Of a stretch of 64,000 nucleotides of DNA, positions 41,732 through 50,466 are shown one piece after another. Numbering within the stretch: position 1 is the stretch's first letter; every line of letters starts with the position of its first letter. The position numbers were made by a program, and so were the translations under genes. Where the stretch lies: NCBI RefSeq assembly GCF_009791395.1, contig NZ_WSZK01000030.1:123192-187191 (forward strand), in the 5' to 3' direction. The notes under the pieces were generated by a model. It was not told the DNA's origin. It searched no databases and worked only from the letters and a program-made list of their open reading frames with translations. Origin of the DNA: Halomarina oriensis. Its GTDB lineage: Archaea > Halobacteriota > Halobacteria > Halobacteriales > Haloarculaceae.

Positions 41732-42964
41732 TCACCGACGGCGAACGTTCTCCACGCTGTCCGGACGTTCGGGAGCGGCCAGCGTCTCGTCCAGCCAGTC
41801 GTAGATGGTGTCGGTCGCCAGCGTGAGGTTGCCGACCTGACAGTGTTCGGCCGCCCCTTCCTCTCCCCTGAAGACGCGTCGAGAGGCCGTCGTCCCGACC
41901 AGCGCGACGAACTCGTCGGCGAGTTCGACGGGGACGAAGTGGTCGTCCTCGCCCGCCAACACGAGCGTCGGGCAGTCGATACGTCGCGCCTCGTCGGTCA
42001 GCGAGTACTCCCGGAGCGTCCGCTGGAGGTCGGCGGCCGTCTCGATACCGAACACCCACCGGGAGTTGTCCATCAGCCACCGCGAGTCGACGCTGACCCG
42101 CTCGCCCAGACGTGCGAGTCCGTTCACCAGCGAGTCCGGTGCGTACAGCATCGCTCTCGACAGTCGCGGGGCGTCGACCGCCGCCGCCCGCCAGAGGTCG
42201 TGCATGTGGTCGAACGCGATACAGGCGGCGACGCGGTCGTCGAACGCCGCCGCTCGCGGCGCGTAGTAGCCACCGAAACTGACCCCCACCAGCGCGATAC
42301 GGTCGGCGTCGACTTCGGGTCGTTCCGCTGTCTCGTCGAGCACCGGCCCGACGACGTGTTCCCAGTCGGGACGGGCGGTCAACCCCTGCTCGCGGAGCGG
42401 TGCGCCCTGCCCCGGCCCTTCGAAGACGACGACGGTGTAGCCACGCGCCAGCGCCTCGGGGACGCCACAGAGGAAGTAGAGTTCCTCGCCGAGCGAGTCG
42501 AACCCGCCGAGACAGACGACGGTCGGTCGCGGCCCGTCGTGGTCCGGCGAGGTGAACAGGTAGCCCGGCAGGCGGGTGTCCTCGTAGGGTATCGAGAGGC
42601 GGTCGGCGGCGACAGCGAGCGCGTCGAGTCCGGAACGGAACGTCTCGACGGCGCGTCCGTAGGCCGTCGAGCGCCGGTGGTCGTCGGCCGACAGGAAGAA
42701 CTCGGCGGTGCGGTAGTAGGTGTGGGCGCGGTGGTAGGCGTGGCCGGCCGTCCGCTCCCGGCCCGCGTCGTGGGCGTCCTCGGCGGCGCGTTCGACGAGC
42801 GCGGCGGTCCGGTACCACTCCTCGAACCACGCGTCGGTGTCACCGTTCGTGATGCGCTCGACGGTGGTGAGTACTTCGCCGACTTCCGACCCACCGAACG
42901 GCGCGTACGCCAGTGCTCGGAGCGTCTGGTAGTCGAACGCCTTGGAGGAGAAGTGAACACGCAT
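41732..42964 (-). CDS. Alpha/beta hydrolase with N-terminal helical domain (FrsA/DUF1100-like)
   Basis: A 410-residue esterase-type hydrolase. The first 130 residues are helical (AWFEEWYRTAALVERAA, AYHRAHTYYRTAEFFL), as in 2,6-dihydropseudooxynicotine hydrolase-like enzymes. Then come GGFDSLGEELYF (oxyanion), the nucleophile GVSFGGYYAPR, Asp in LAGEDDHFVP and His in GAAEHCQVGN. Triad complete. Substrate unknown, probably a C-C or ester bond in a ketone-containing compound. I chose ATG 42962-42964. Confidence 0.85.
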   Translation of the reverse strand: MRVHFSSKAFDYQTLRALAYAPFGGSEVGEVLTTVERITNGDTDAWFEEWYRTAALVERAAEDAHDAGRERTAGHAYHRAHTYYRTAEFFLSADDHRRSTAYGRAVETFRSGLDALAVAADRLSIPYEDTRLPGYLFTSPDHDGPRPTVVCLGGFDSLGEELYFLCGVPEALARGYTVVVFEGPGQGAPLREQGLTARPDWEHVVGPVLDETAERPEVDADRIALVGVSFGGYYAPRAAAFDDRVAACIAFDHMHDLWRAAAVDAPRLSRAMLYAPDSLVNGLARLGERVSVDSRWLMDNSRWVFGIETAADLQRTLREYSLTDEARRIDCPTLVLAGEDDHFVPVELADEFVALVGTTASRRVFRGEEGAAEHCQVGNLTLATDTIYDWLDETLAAPERPDSVENVRRR

Positions 42965-43020
42965 AGACAGATGTTGCACGCGCAGGGAGAAAAGCGAGAC
43001 GAGCGAGACGACGACCGGGC

Positions 43021-43899
43021 TCAGTCGATACTCAGGATCGCCCGTGCCTCGTCGGGTGTCGCCGGTTTCCGGCCGACCTGTCGGACCAGCTTCGCGGCCT
43101 CCCCGACCAACTCGGCGTTCGTCGCCATCTCACCGTCGGGAAGGTAGAAGTTGTCCTCCAACCCCACCCGAACGTTGCCGCCCATCGAGAGCGCCGCCGC
43201 ACAGAGCGGCCACTGGTCCCGCGAGATGCCGATGACCTGCCACGTCGCGGACTCGGGGAGTTGTCGGACCTGGTGGGCGAGGTTCTCGACGCTCGCGGGG
43301 ATGCCGCCGAGCACGCCCATGATGAGGCTGAACTGGAGCGGTTCGTTCAGGTCGCCGTGTTTCACGAGCGGTTCGGCGTTCCCGACGTGCCCGGTGTCGA
43401 AACACTCCAGTTCGGGTTTGACGCCCGCGTCGTTCATCGCGGCCACGAACGCTCGAATCTCCGAGAAGGAGTTCTCGAACACCATGTCGAAGACGAACTC
43501 CTCGCGGGACTCGGAGTACTTCGCGTAGTTCATCGACCCCATGTTGAGCGCGGCCATCTCGGGGGCCGTCTCCTCGATGTACGCCACGCGTTTCTCGACG
43601 GGCACCCCGACCGCACCCGTCGAGAAGTTGACGACGATGTCGGTCCGCTCGCGGACCGCGTCCCGAATCTCGCGGTAGGTCTCCGTCTCGAACGTGGGCG
43701 ACCCGTCGGGAGTCCGCGCGTGGATGTGGGCGACGCTCGCACCCGCTTCGCGTGCGGCGGCAGCGTCCTCGGCGATCTCCTCGGGCGTGTAGGGGATGTG
43801 CTCACACTGGTCCCGTGTCGTGAGCGCGCCGGTGAGCGCCGCCGAAATCACGGCCGTCTCGGGGTCGTTACCCTTCAGTGACTCCTGGCTGTCGAACAT
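43021..43899 (-). CDS. Beta-keto acid cleavage enzyme (BKACE/DUF849 family)
   Basis: A 292-residue TIM-barrel zinc enzyme that cleaves a beta-keto acid with acetyl-CoA, giving acetoacetate and an acyl-CoA (family prototype Kce). AHIHARTPDGSPTF supplies the His-x-His zinc ligands. NFSTGAVG, ECFDTGHV and NVRVGLEDNFYLP are further family signatures. ATG 43899 (MFDSQESLKG) lies 3 nt after the stop of the hydratase gene, so the two form an operon. One earlier ATG would overlap it. The pairing with an enoyl-CoA hydratase suggests a degradative role. Confidence 0.92.
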   Translation of the reverse strand: MFDSQESLKGNDPETAVISAALTGALTTRDQCEHIPYTPEEIAEDAAAAREAGASVAHIHARTPDGSPTFETETYREIRDAVRERTDIVVNFSTGAVGVPVEKRVAYIEETAPEMAALNMGSMNYAKYSESREEFVFDMVFENSFSEIRAFVAAMNDAGVKPELECFDTGHVGNAEPLVKHGDLNEPLQFSLIMGVLGGIPASVENLAHQVRQLPESATWQVIGISRDQWPLCAAALSMGGNVRVGLEDNFYLPDGEMATNAELVGEAAKLVRQVGRKPATPDEARAILSID

Positions 43900-43901
43900 C
43901 G

Positions 43902-44699
43902 CTATCGCCCCCGCCACTCGGGGTCGCGGTCGGTCAGGAACGCGTCGATACCCTCTTCGGTGTCCTCCGAGAGCGCGAGCAGTGCGATGACCTCCTTGAG
44001 GTAGTCCAGTGCCTCGCCGTAGCCCATGTCGCGCTGAGCGTAGTACGCCTCCTTGCCCATCGAGAGCATCACGGGACTGTTCTTCACGATGGCGGCGACG
44101 GTGTCGTCGAGCGTCGCCTCGAACTCACCCTGGTCCGCGACAGTCGTGACGAGACCGATGCGGTGGGCCTCCTCGGCGTCGATGCGCTCGCCGGTGAACA
44201 TGAGCTTGAGTGCCTGTTTCTCGCCGACGGCGCGGGTGATGGGGGCCATCGCCTGTGCGGGGAACAGGCCGACGTTCACCTCCGGCGTGCCGAACTGGGC
44301 GTCGGCGTCGGCGACGACGAACTCACACGCCGCGGCGAGGCCACAGCCACCGGCGAGACAGTACCCCTCGACGGCGGCGACGGTGATGACCGATGCGTCC
44401 TCCATCCGTTTGAGGAGACGAGCGAGTCCCGAGAAGTTCTCGCGGTAGTCCTGTGCGCCCTGTCCGAGGGGCATCGCCGAGAGGTCACCGCCCGAACAGA
44501 ACGTCTCACCAGCGCCTCGAATCACGAACACCCGCGCGTCGGCGTCGTCCGCGGCGTCGAGGGCGTCGAGCAGTCCGGCGACGACGGCGTCGTTCAGCGC
44601 GTTGCGCTGGTCGGGGCGGTCGATGGTCGCCCGGACGACGAGTCCGTCGTCGCGCGTGTCGAGACGGAGGTCGTCGTCCGAGAGTGCGTCGATGTCCAC
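43902..44699 (-). CDS. Enoyl-CoA hydratase/isomerase family protein
   Basis: A 265-residue crotonase-fold enzyme. IDRPDQRNALND, ETFCSGGDLSAM and AAVEGYCLAGGCGLAAACEF build the CoA pocket and oxyanion hole, with PEVNVGLFPAQAM following. Of the two catalytic Glu of typical hydratases, one lies in TPEVNVGL. The other position is not clear, so isomerase or hydrolase activity is possible. Starts at GTG 44697-44699. It is first in an operon with the BKACE gene. GGGAAACG plus a TATA-like CTTTGTG lie 26 nt upstream. Confidence 0.9.
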   Translation of the reverse strand: MDIDALSDDDLRLDTRDDGLVVRATIDRPDQRNALNDAVVAGLLDALDAADDADARVFVIRGAGETFCSGGDLSAMPLGQGAQDYRENFSGLARLLKRMEDASVITVAAVEGYCLAGGCGLAAACEFVVADADAQFGTPEVNVGLFPAQAMAPITRAVGEKQALKLMFTGERIDAEEAHRIGLVTTVADQGEFEATLDDTVAAIVKNSPVMLSMGKEAYYAQRDMGYGEALDYLKEVIALLALSEDTEEGIDAFLTDRDPEWRGR

Positions 44700-44707
44700 G
44701 GTTGGGC

Positions 44708-44740
44708 GTGATGCGTGAGCGCATCACAAAGCCGTTTCCC
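44708..44740 (-). promoter_or_regulatory. Promoter and dyad of the hydratase-BKACE operon
   Basis: GTGATGCG-TGAG-CGCATCAC (44708-44727) is a perfect 8-bp dyad just before the GTG start. Overlapping it, 44725-44740 reads on the minus strand GGGAAACGGCTTTGTG. That is 14 of 16 identical to GGGAAACGGTTATGTG at the acyl-CoA dehydrogenase (1936-1951), with nearly the same spacing (26 versus 25 nt) to the start codon. Confidence 0.55.
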
Positions 44741-44810
44741 CGTGCGGGCGGACCGATGCAAGCCCTGCACACTCCGGAACCCTCATGCGCGGCCCGCGCC
44801 ACGCCGTGGC

Positions 44811-46097
44811 ATGGACCTTCGACTCTCGCCGTCTCTCCTCTCCGGGACCGCCCGCGCACCGCCGTCGAAGAGCTACACCCATCGGGCCATCCTCGCGGCG
44901 GGGTACGCCGCCGGTGCGACCGTCGAACGACCGCTCTTGAGCGCCGACACGCGAGCGACGATGCGAGCGGTCGAGGCCTACGGCGGCACCGTCACCGAGG
45001 ACGGCGACGACCGGCACGTCGAGGGGTTCGACGGCCGCCCCGACGTCCCCGAGGACGTCGTCGACTGCGCCAACAGCGGGACGACCATGCGCCTGACGAC
45101 GGGGACGGCCGCCCTCGGCGACGGTCTGACGGTCCTCACGGGCGACGACTCGCTCCGGTCGCGGCCACAGGGGCCGCTGCTGGCGGCCATCGCGGACCTC
45201 GGCGGCCGGGCGGAATCGACCCGCGACAACGGACAGGCACCGCTCGTCGTCGGCGGAGCCATCGACGGCGGGCGGGTCTCCATCCCCGGCGACGTCTCCT
45301 CGCAGTACATCACCGCGCTGTTGATGGCCGGCGCGGCGACGAGCGAGGGCATCCGCATCGACCTCGAAACCGAACTCAAGAGCGCGCCCTACGTCGACAT
45401 CACGCGCGAACTGCTGGCGGACTTCGGCGTCGACACCGAGCAGACCGACGCCGGGTTCGAGGTGGCGGGTGGGCAGTCGTACACACGCGACGACCCGTAC
45501 ACCGTCCCCGGCGACTTCTCCTCTATCTCCTACCTGCTGGCGATGGGCGTCCTCGCCGCCCCCGACGGCCTCCGTATCGAGGGGGCGGTCCCGAGCGCAC
45601 AGGGCGACACCGCCATCGTCGACGTCGTCGAACGGATGGGCGGCGACGTGGCGTGGGACCGCGACGCGGGCGTCATCGAGGCGTCACGCTCGGCGCTCTC
45701 CGGCGTCGAAGTCAGTGTCGCCGACACGCCCGACCTGCTGCCGACCATCGCCACGCTCGGCGCAGTCGCGGACGGCGACACCCACATCACGGACGCCGAA
45801 CACGTCCGATACAAGGAGACCGACCGCGTGAGCGCGATGGCGACCGAACTCGGGAAGATGGGCGTCGAGACGACCGAAGAACGCGACTCGCTGACCGTCC
45901 ACGGTGGCGAGTCCGACCTGACGGGCGCGACGGTCGACGGCTACCACGACCACCGCATCGTCATGTCGCTGGCCGTCGCCGCACTCGTCGCGGACGGCGA
46001 GACGACCGTGCGGGGGGCCGAGCACGTCGACGTGTCGTTCCCCGACTTCTTCGACGTGCTCGACGAGTTGGGGGCGGCCCCGACGCGCGTCGAGTGA
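44811..46097 (+). CDS. aroA: 3-phosphoshikimate 1-carboxyvinyltransferase (EPSP synthase)
   Basis: A 428-residue enzyme of the shikimate pathway making EPSP from shikimate-3-phosphate and PEP. It has [15 protein letters not shown] at the N-terminus (residues 16-30), the class-typical [34 protein letters not shown], and [17 protein letters not shown] near the end. Length is normal. ATG 44811 ([12 protein letters not shown]) is the family start. Lies upstream of aroC, with an alcohol dehydrogenase and two minus-strand genes between. Confidence 0.96.
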   Translation: MDLRLSPSLLSGTARAPPSKSYTHRAILAAGYAAGATVERPLLSADTRATMRAVEAYGGTVTEDGDDRHVEGFDGRPDVPEDVVDCANSGTTMRLTTGTAALGDGLTVLTGDDSLRSRPQGPLLAAIADLGGRAESTRDNGQAPLVVGGAIDGGRVSIPGDVSSQYITALLMAGAATSEGIRIDLETELKSAPYVDITRELLADFGVDTEQTDAGFEVAGGQSYTRDDPYTVPGDFSSISYLLAMGVLAAPDGLRIEGAVPSAQGDTAIVDVVERMGGDVAWDRDAGVIEASRSALSGVEVSVADTPDLLPTIATLGAVADGDTHITDAEHVRYKETDRVSAMATELGKMGVETTEERDSLTVHGGESDLTGATVDGYHDHRIVMSLAVAALVADGETTVRGAEHVDVSFPDFFDVLDELGAAPTRVE

Positions 46098-46178
46098 GCA
46101 CGGGAGGCCCACCACGAAGTGTCCGGACCGTTCGCCGCATGCTCAACCGTTAACGGGGCACCGACCCACACGGGTGCC

Positions 46179-47369
46179 ATGGACCACGTCGCTCCCTTCG
46201 ACTACGAGAACGTCGCCGGACGCATCGCGTTCGGCCGTGGCCGCACCGCCGAACTCGGCGACTCGGTTGCAGAGGCGGGCGGTGAACGCGCACTCGTCGT
46301 CTGCGGGTCGAACGTCGGCGCGAATCGAGACACGATGGCCCCCGTCGAGTCCGGTCTCGGCGACTCGCTCGCGGGTGTCTTCGACGGCACGACGCCGGAC
46401 AAGGACGCTCGCGCGGTCACCGAGGGAGTCGCGGCGATGGCCGACCACGACGCGGACGCCCTCGTGGCGGTCGGTGGTGGCTCGTCCATCGACGTGGCGC
46501 GGGCGATGCGCGCCGTCGCCGTGACGGGGCACGACGCCGACGAGTTCCGCGCGTACGTCGCCGAGCACGGCACGATACCGGTTCCGGACGCGTCGCTCCC
46601 GCCGCTGGTCGCCGTCCCGACGACGCTCGCGGGTGCGGACTGCTCGACGGGCGGGTCGGTGACGTTCTACGGGGACGGCGACGAGGAGACGCTCTCCGGT
46701 GGCTACGGTGACCCACGGCTGATGCCCGACGCGGTGGTCTACGACCCCGTGCTGTTCGAGACGACGCCGACCGGTGCGCTCGTCGGGTCCGCGATGAACG
46801 GCTTCGACAAGGGTCTCGAAGCGCTCTACTCGCGTCACGCGTCGCCGCTGACCGACGCGCCGGCGATTCGTGGCCTCCAGTTGCTCACCGACGCGCTCCC
46901 CGGCGTCACCGACCCCGCCGACGAGTCGGTGCTGGAGCGTGTCGTCGCCGGTATCGTCCTCGTCCAGTACCCGCGAGCGACCGTCGACGGCGGACTGCTC
47001 TCGCTGATTCACGCCTTCGGCCACGGACTGCGCGGCGAGGGGGTCCAGCAGGGCGTCGCCCACGCCGTGATGGCCCCGCCCGCGCTCGAACTGCTGTTCG
47101 AGTCGGTCGACGGCCGGCGCGACCTGCTGGCGACGGCTCTGGGCGTCACCGACGCCGAGAATACGGCGAGTGCCGTCGTCGACGCCGTCGCCGCGGTCCG
47201 GGACGGACTGGGACTGCCCGCGCGACTGCGCGAGGTCGACGAAGTCGAGCGTGATGCACTGCCCACCGTGGCCCGACGTGTCGCCGAGGACCAGTTCGTG
47301 GCGAACGCGCCCGAGGGGTTCGACCCGAGTCGGGAGGACCTGCTCGACACGCTCGAAGCGACCTGGTGA
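46179..47369 (+). CDS. Iron-containing alcohol dehydrogenase (group III)
   Basis: A 396-residue NAD(P)-dependent dehydrogenase. AVGGGSSIDVARAM is the nucleotide-binding turn. The metal ligands of the family are expected in GSAMNGFDKGLEALYSRHASP and in the His-rich LIHAFGHGLRGEGVQQGVAHAV, with Asp at the first site replaced by the N/D pair in MNGFDKG. TATA-like CGTTAACGG lies about 29 nt before the ATG. Substrate unknown. Not obviously part of aromatic synthesis though it sits between aroA and aroC. Confidence 0.88.
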   Translation: MDHVAPFDYENVAGRIAFGRGRTAELGDSVAEAGGERALVVCGSNVGANRDTMAPVESGLGDSLAGVFDGTTPDKDARAVTEGVAAMADHDADALVAVGGGSSIDVARAMRAVAVTGHDADEFRAYVAEHGTIPVPDASLPPLVAVPTTLAGADCSTGGSVTFYGDGDEETLSGGYGDPRLMPDAVVYDPVLFETTPTGALVGSAMNGFDKGLEALYSRHASPLTDAPAIRGLQLLTDALPGVTDPADESVLERVVAGIVLVQYPRATVDGGLLSLIHAFGHGLRGEGVQQGVAHAVMAPPALELLFESVDGRRDLLATALGVTDAENTASAVVDAVAAVRDGLGLPARLREVDEVERDALPTVARRVAEDQFVANAPEGFDPSREDLLDTLEATW

Positions 47370-47384
47370 GTAGGAACGGGGTCG

Positions 47385-48242
47385 TCAGCGGTCCGACCGG
47401 TCGACGTCCGTGACCGACCCGTCGTGTGCGACCCGGCCAGTCACCGTCTCGCCGTCGACGGTGAGTCGGACCGTCACGCCGTCGTCGGTCTCTTCGACGT
47501 CGCGGTCACGCTTCGTGGCGATGCGCCACGAGGGCGTCGTCGTCGGGTCGACACCGTGGTCGTAGAGAAAGCCCTGGGTCGCCGGGTGGTAGAGGACGGG
47601 AACCGTCACCGACGCGTTCGCCCTGTCCCCACAGCGGTCACAGCGCCACTCGATGCGTGGTTCGTCCCCGTCGGTGACGAGTGCCCCGTCGAGACGCCCC
47701 GCACAGTTCACGCAGAACCCGGCGGTGATACGCTGGAACAGCGTCCACAGCCAGCGGTCGAACACCTGCGGAAGCTCCTCGTGGCTGTACTGGTCGATGG
47801 TCCCCGGCGGGAACCCGTACTGGTTGTGGAACGACTCACAGTGAGGACACCTGACGTGTGCCTGGTCGTCCTCGAACGTGACGCGCAGGGGCCGCTCCTC
47901 GCAGGTCGGACAGGCGTCGTCGACGTCGATGGGGTCGATGGTCGCGTCGGCCGTGTAGTTGCCCGCGACGAGCGCACCGACGACGCGCATCCCGGCCAGC
48001 GTCGGTTCGTACCCGTCCTCCGCTTCGCTCTCGCGGATGAACGCCCCGGACAGTTTCTGGAGGTGGTAGTTGAACTGCCCGGAGTCGCGCATCCCGACCG
48101 TCTCGCGGAGCCGTGAGAACGTGAGCGGCCCTTCGGCCCCGACGAACGCCCGAAGGATGGCGAGTCGCGTCTCGTTACCGAGGACCGCGAACACCTCCTC
48201 GGGCGACCGATAGTCGACGGTGATGCCAGCGTCGTGGTCCAT
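47385..48242 (-). CDS. HTH regulator with zinc-ribbon domains (ArsR-like N-terminus)
   Basis: A 285-residue protein. An ArsR-type winged helix (EEVFAVLGNETRLAILRAF, RDSGQFNYHLQKLSG) is followed by CPTCEERPLRV and CPHCESFHNQY, then CVNCAGRL and CRCDRCGD-like pairs, forming two zinc ribbons. This arrangement is common in haloarchaea as an uncharacterised regulator. Signal unknown. I chose ATG 48240-48242 (MDHDAGITVD). The 3' end converges on the alcohol dehydrogenase 15 nt away. Confidence 0.85.
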   Translation of the reverse strand: MDHDAGITVDYRSPEEVFAVLGNETRLAILRAFVGAEGPLTFSRLRETVGMRDSGQFNYHLQKLSGAFIRESEAEDGYEPTLAGMRVVGALVAGNYTADATIDPIDVDDACPTCEERPLRVTFEDDQAHVRCPHCESFHNQYGFPPGTIDQYSHEELPQVFDRWLWTLFQRITAGFCVNCAGRLDGALVTDGDEPRIEWRCDRCGDRANASVTVPVLYHPATQGFLYDHGVDPTTTPSWRIATKRDRDVEETDDGVTVRLTVDGETVTGRVAHDGSVTDVDRSDR

Positions 48243-48329
48243 GGAGGGTCCATCACCGGCCACCCGAAAGCCGTTGTGGACACGACGGCCCCTTCGATGG
48301 TCGTCGTCGAGCGATGGAGTCCGTCGGAG

Positions 48330-48554
48330 TCAGGCGAGTTCTGCGAGTGCCAGCAGGACGCTCGGCGCGACGAGGAGGATCACCCCGACGACGAGCAACA
48401 GCGCCGGCAGGACGAGAATCCCCGCGTCGGTGAACAGCCAGAGACCGAGGCCGGCGAGGACGGCCACGACGCCGAGGAGGCGTAACAGCCACGTGAACAC
48501 GCCTTCGAGTCCCGAGTCGGCCAGTACGTCCACGACTTCGAGTGCTTCTTCCAT
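48330..48554 (-). CDS. Small membrane protein, two helices
   Basis: A 74-residue protein: MEEALEVVDVLADSGLEG, then two hydrophobic helices (about 19-39 and 45-66), ending LLALAELA. No known function. An ATG four codons earlier is possible. Separated by 87 nt from the regulator on the same strand. Confidence 0.6.
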   Translation of the reverse strand: MEEALEVVDVLADSGLEGVFTWLLRLLGVVAVLAGLGLWLFTDAGILVLPALLLVVGVILLVAPSVLLALAELA

Positions 48555-48643
48555 GGGTGACGCCACGGCCGCCGACCACTTGGAACGTACGGGCCACCTG
48601 CGCTATCCGTACGCTTGAAATGGATTCGCACCGCACGGAGGGC

Positions 48644-49879
48644 ATGAACGGCAATCAGTTCGGGCGACTGTTCCGAGTCACCACCTACGGCGAGAGCCAC
48701 GGGCCGGCGATGGGAGCCACCGTCTCGGGCGTCCCGGCGGGGCTCGAACTCTCCGAGGAGGACGTCCAGCGCGAACTCGACCGGCGGAAACCCGGCCAGT
48801 CGATGATCACGACGAGTCGCGGCGAACCCGACGCCGTCGTCATCAACTCGGGGGTCCAGGACGGCTACACGACGGGGACGCCCATCGGGATGGTCGTCCA
48901 GAACAAGGACGCCCGGTCGGGGAAGTACGAACCGTTCGTCACCGCGCCCCGTCCCTCACACGGCGACTTCACCTACTCCGCGAAGTTCGGCACGCGCAAC
49001 TGGGGCGGCGGCGGGCGCTCCAGCGCCCGCGAGACGGTCAACTGGGTCGCTGCGGGAGCCATCGCCAAGAAAATAAACGAACGGTTCGGCATCGAGGTGA
49101 AAGCGCACGTCAACCAGATCGACGACATCGTCGCCCCCGACGTGACCTTCGAGGAGATGGTCGAACACACCGAGGAGAACCCGGTCCGGTGTGCCCACCC
49201 CGAGACGGCCGAGACGATGCGCGAACGCATCGACGAGTACCAGCAGGAGGGCGACTCCATCGGCGGGTCCATCTACTTCGAGACGCGCGGCGTGCCCCGA
49301 GGACTCGGCGCACCACGATTCGACTCGTTCCCGGCCCGCCTCGGGCAGACGATGATGGCGATTCCCGCGACGACGGCGTTCGAGTTCGGTCTGGGCCGGG
49401 AGGCCCGCGAGGTGGCCGGCATCGACCGGAACGAGGACTGGGAGTTCGACGATAGCGCGGAACGGAGTTCCGCGGACGACGCGAGCGGCGACAAGCCGCG
49501 GGGTGACCCCACGCCCGTCGGCAACGACCACGGCGGTATTCAGGGAGGGATCACCACCGGCGAACCGATCTACGGCGAGGTGACGTGGCACGCCCCGACC
49601 TCGATTCCGAAAGAACAGACCACCGTGGACTGGGAGACGGGCGAGGAGAAACGTATCCAGGTCGTCGGTCGCCACGACCCCGTCTTGCCGCCGCGAGCGG
49701 TGCCCGTCGTCGAGGCGATGCTCCACTGCACCATCCTCGACTTCATGCTCCTCGCCGGGCGCGTCAACCCCGACCGACTCGACGACCGGCCGGGCGAGTA
49801 CGACACCGACTACCACCCGAGCAGTCCGCAGAACGACCCGGACGGAGCGGACACCCACGCCGAACCGACGGAGGACTGA
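48644..49879 (+). CDS. aroC: Chorismate synthase
   Basis: A 411-residue enzyme converting EPSP to chorismate, FMN-dependent. NGNQFGRLFRVTTYGESHGP at the N-terminus, MITTSRGEPDAV, FGTRNWGGGGRSSARET and GNDHGGIQGGITTGEPI are diagnostic. An acidic insertion of about 20 residues (DDSAERSSADDASGD) before GNDHGG is a haloarchaeal feature. ATG 48644 is preceded by GGAGG five nt upstream, which decides for it over the ATG at 48620. Confidence 0.96.
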   Translation: MNGNQFGRLFRVTTYGESHGPAMGATVSGVPAGLELSEEDVQRELDRRKPGQSMITTSRGEPDAVVINSGVQDGYTTGTPIGMVVQNKDARSGKYEPFVTAPRPSHGDFTYSAKFGTRNWGGGGRSSARETVNWVAAGAIAKKINERFGIEVKAHVNQIDDIVAPDVTFEEMVEHTEENPVRCAHPETAETMRERIDEYQQEGDSIGGSIYFETRGVPRGLGAPRFDSFPARLGQTMMAIPATTAFEFGLGREAREVAGIDRNEDWEFDDSAERSSADDASGDKPRGDPTPVGNDHGGIQGGITTGEPIYGEVTWHAPTSIPKEQTTVDWETGEEKRIQVVGRHDPVLPPRAVPVVEAMLHCTILDFMLLAGRVNPDRLDDRPGEYDTDYHPSSPQNDPDGADTHAEPTED

Positions 49880-49939
49880 GCGAGACACGCGGGTGGTTCG
49901 TATCACTCGTCGACGAGGAACCGCCGAACGGCGACCGAC

Positions 49940-49959
49940 CGGGTTAACAAATTAACCCG
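49940..49959. promoter_or_regulatory. CGGGTTAA-CAAA-TTAACCCG dyad before the symporter operon
   Basis: A perfect 8-bp inverted repeat with a 4-nt spacer, 34-53 nt before the first ATG of the symporter operon and in the only AT-rich stretch there. It probably overlaps the BRE/TATA and could be an operator. A second, weaker repeat, CCGTCAC (49957-49963) and GTGACGG (49985-49991), spans the leader. Confidence 0.5.
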
Positions 49960-49992
49960 TCACCTTACGGCCGGCGGGAAGGACGTGACGGT

Positions 49993-50466
49993 ATGTCACG
50001 GAACAAACTCATGGCAACGGTCGGGGTGTTGTCGGTCGCCGCGCTGGTGACCGCGGTGGGTGGGACCTACCGTGCGTTCTCCTACGTCGCGGCCGTCCTC
50101 ATCGTCTCGGTGGTCGTCGGGGCGTCGGTCGAACGGGGGCGACGCGAGTTCGACCTCTCGCCGTACGTGGGGCTCGGCGCGGGCCTGCTCGCCACGTTCC
50201 TCGCGGGCCTGACCACTATCTGGTACTTCTGGACGCCCGGGAGTGGGGAGTTCACCTACGTCTTCGGCGTCCCCAGTGCGACGCTGTCGTACCTGGTGTT
50301 CATCTGGATTCTCCCACTGCTCGGGGCCATCTACTACGCCGTTCTCTTCCCCGAGATCGGGAGCGACGACGTCGTCGACGACATCATGGCGGAGGCGCGG
50401 GACGCACAGTCGGAGCGTCGCTACCCGCTGACGCCGAGCGACGGGTCGACCGGGGGTGACGACTGA
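49993..50466 (+). CDS. Small membrane partner of a sodium symporter
   Basis: A 157-residue protein with four hydrophobic segments (about 9-27, 30-46, 54-80 and 90-117) and an acidic C-terminal tail (SDDVVDDIMAEARD). Its stop overlaps the symporter start by 1 nt, so it is coupled to that gene. Haloarchaeal SSS symporters are often preceded by such a short membrane gene, perhaps a subunit as in some acetate/panthothenate permeases. Function inferred only from context. Confidence 0.75.
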   Translation: MSRNKLMATVGVLSVAALVTAVGGTYRAFSYVAAVLIVSVVVGASVERGRREFDLSPYVGLGAGLLATFLAGLTTIWYFWTPGSGEFTYVFGVPSATLSYLVFIWILPLLGAIYYAVLFPEIGSDDVVDDIMAEARDAQSERRYPLTPSDGSTGGDD

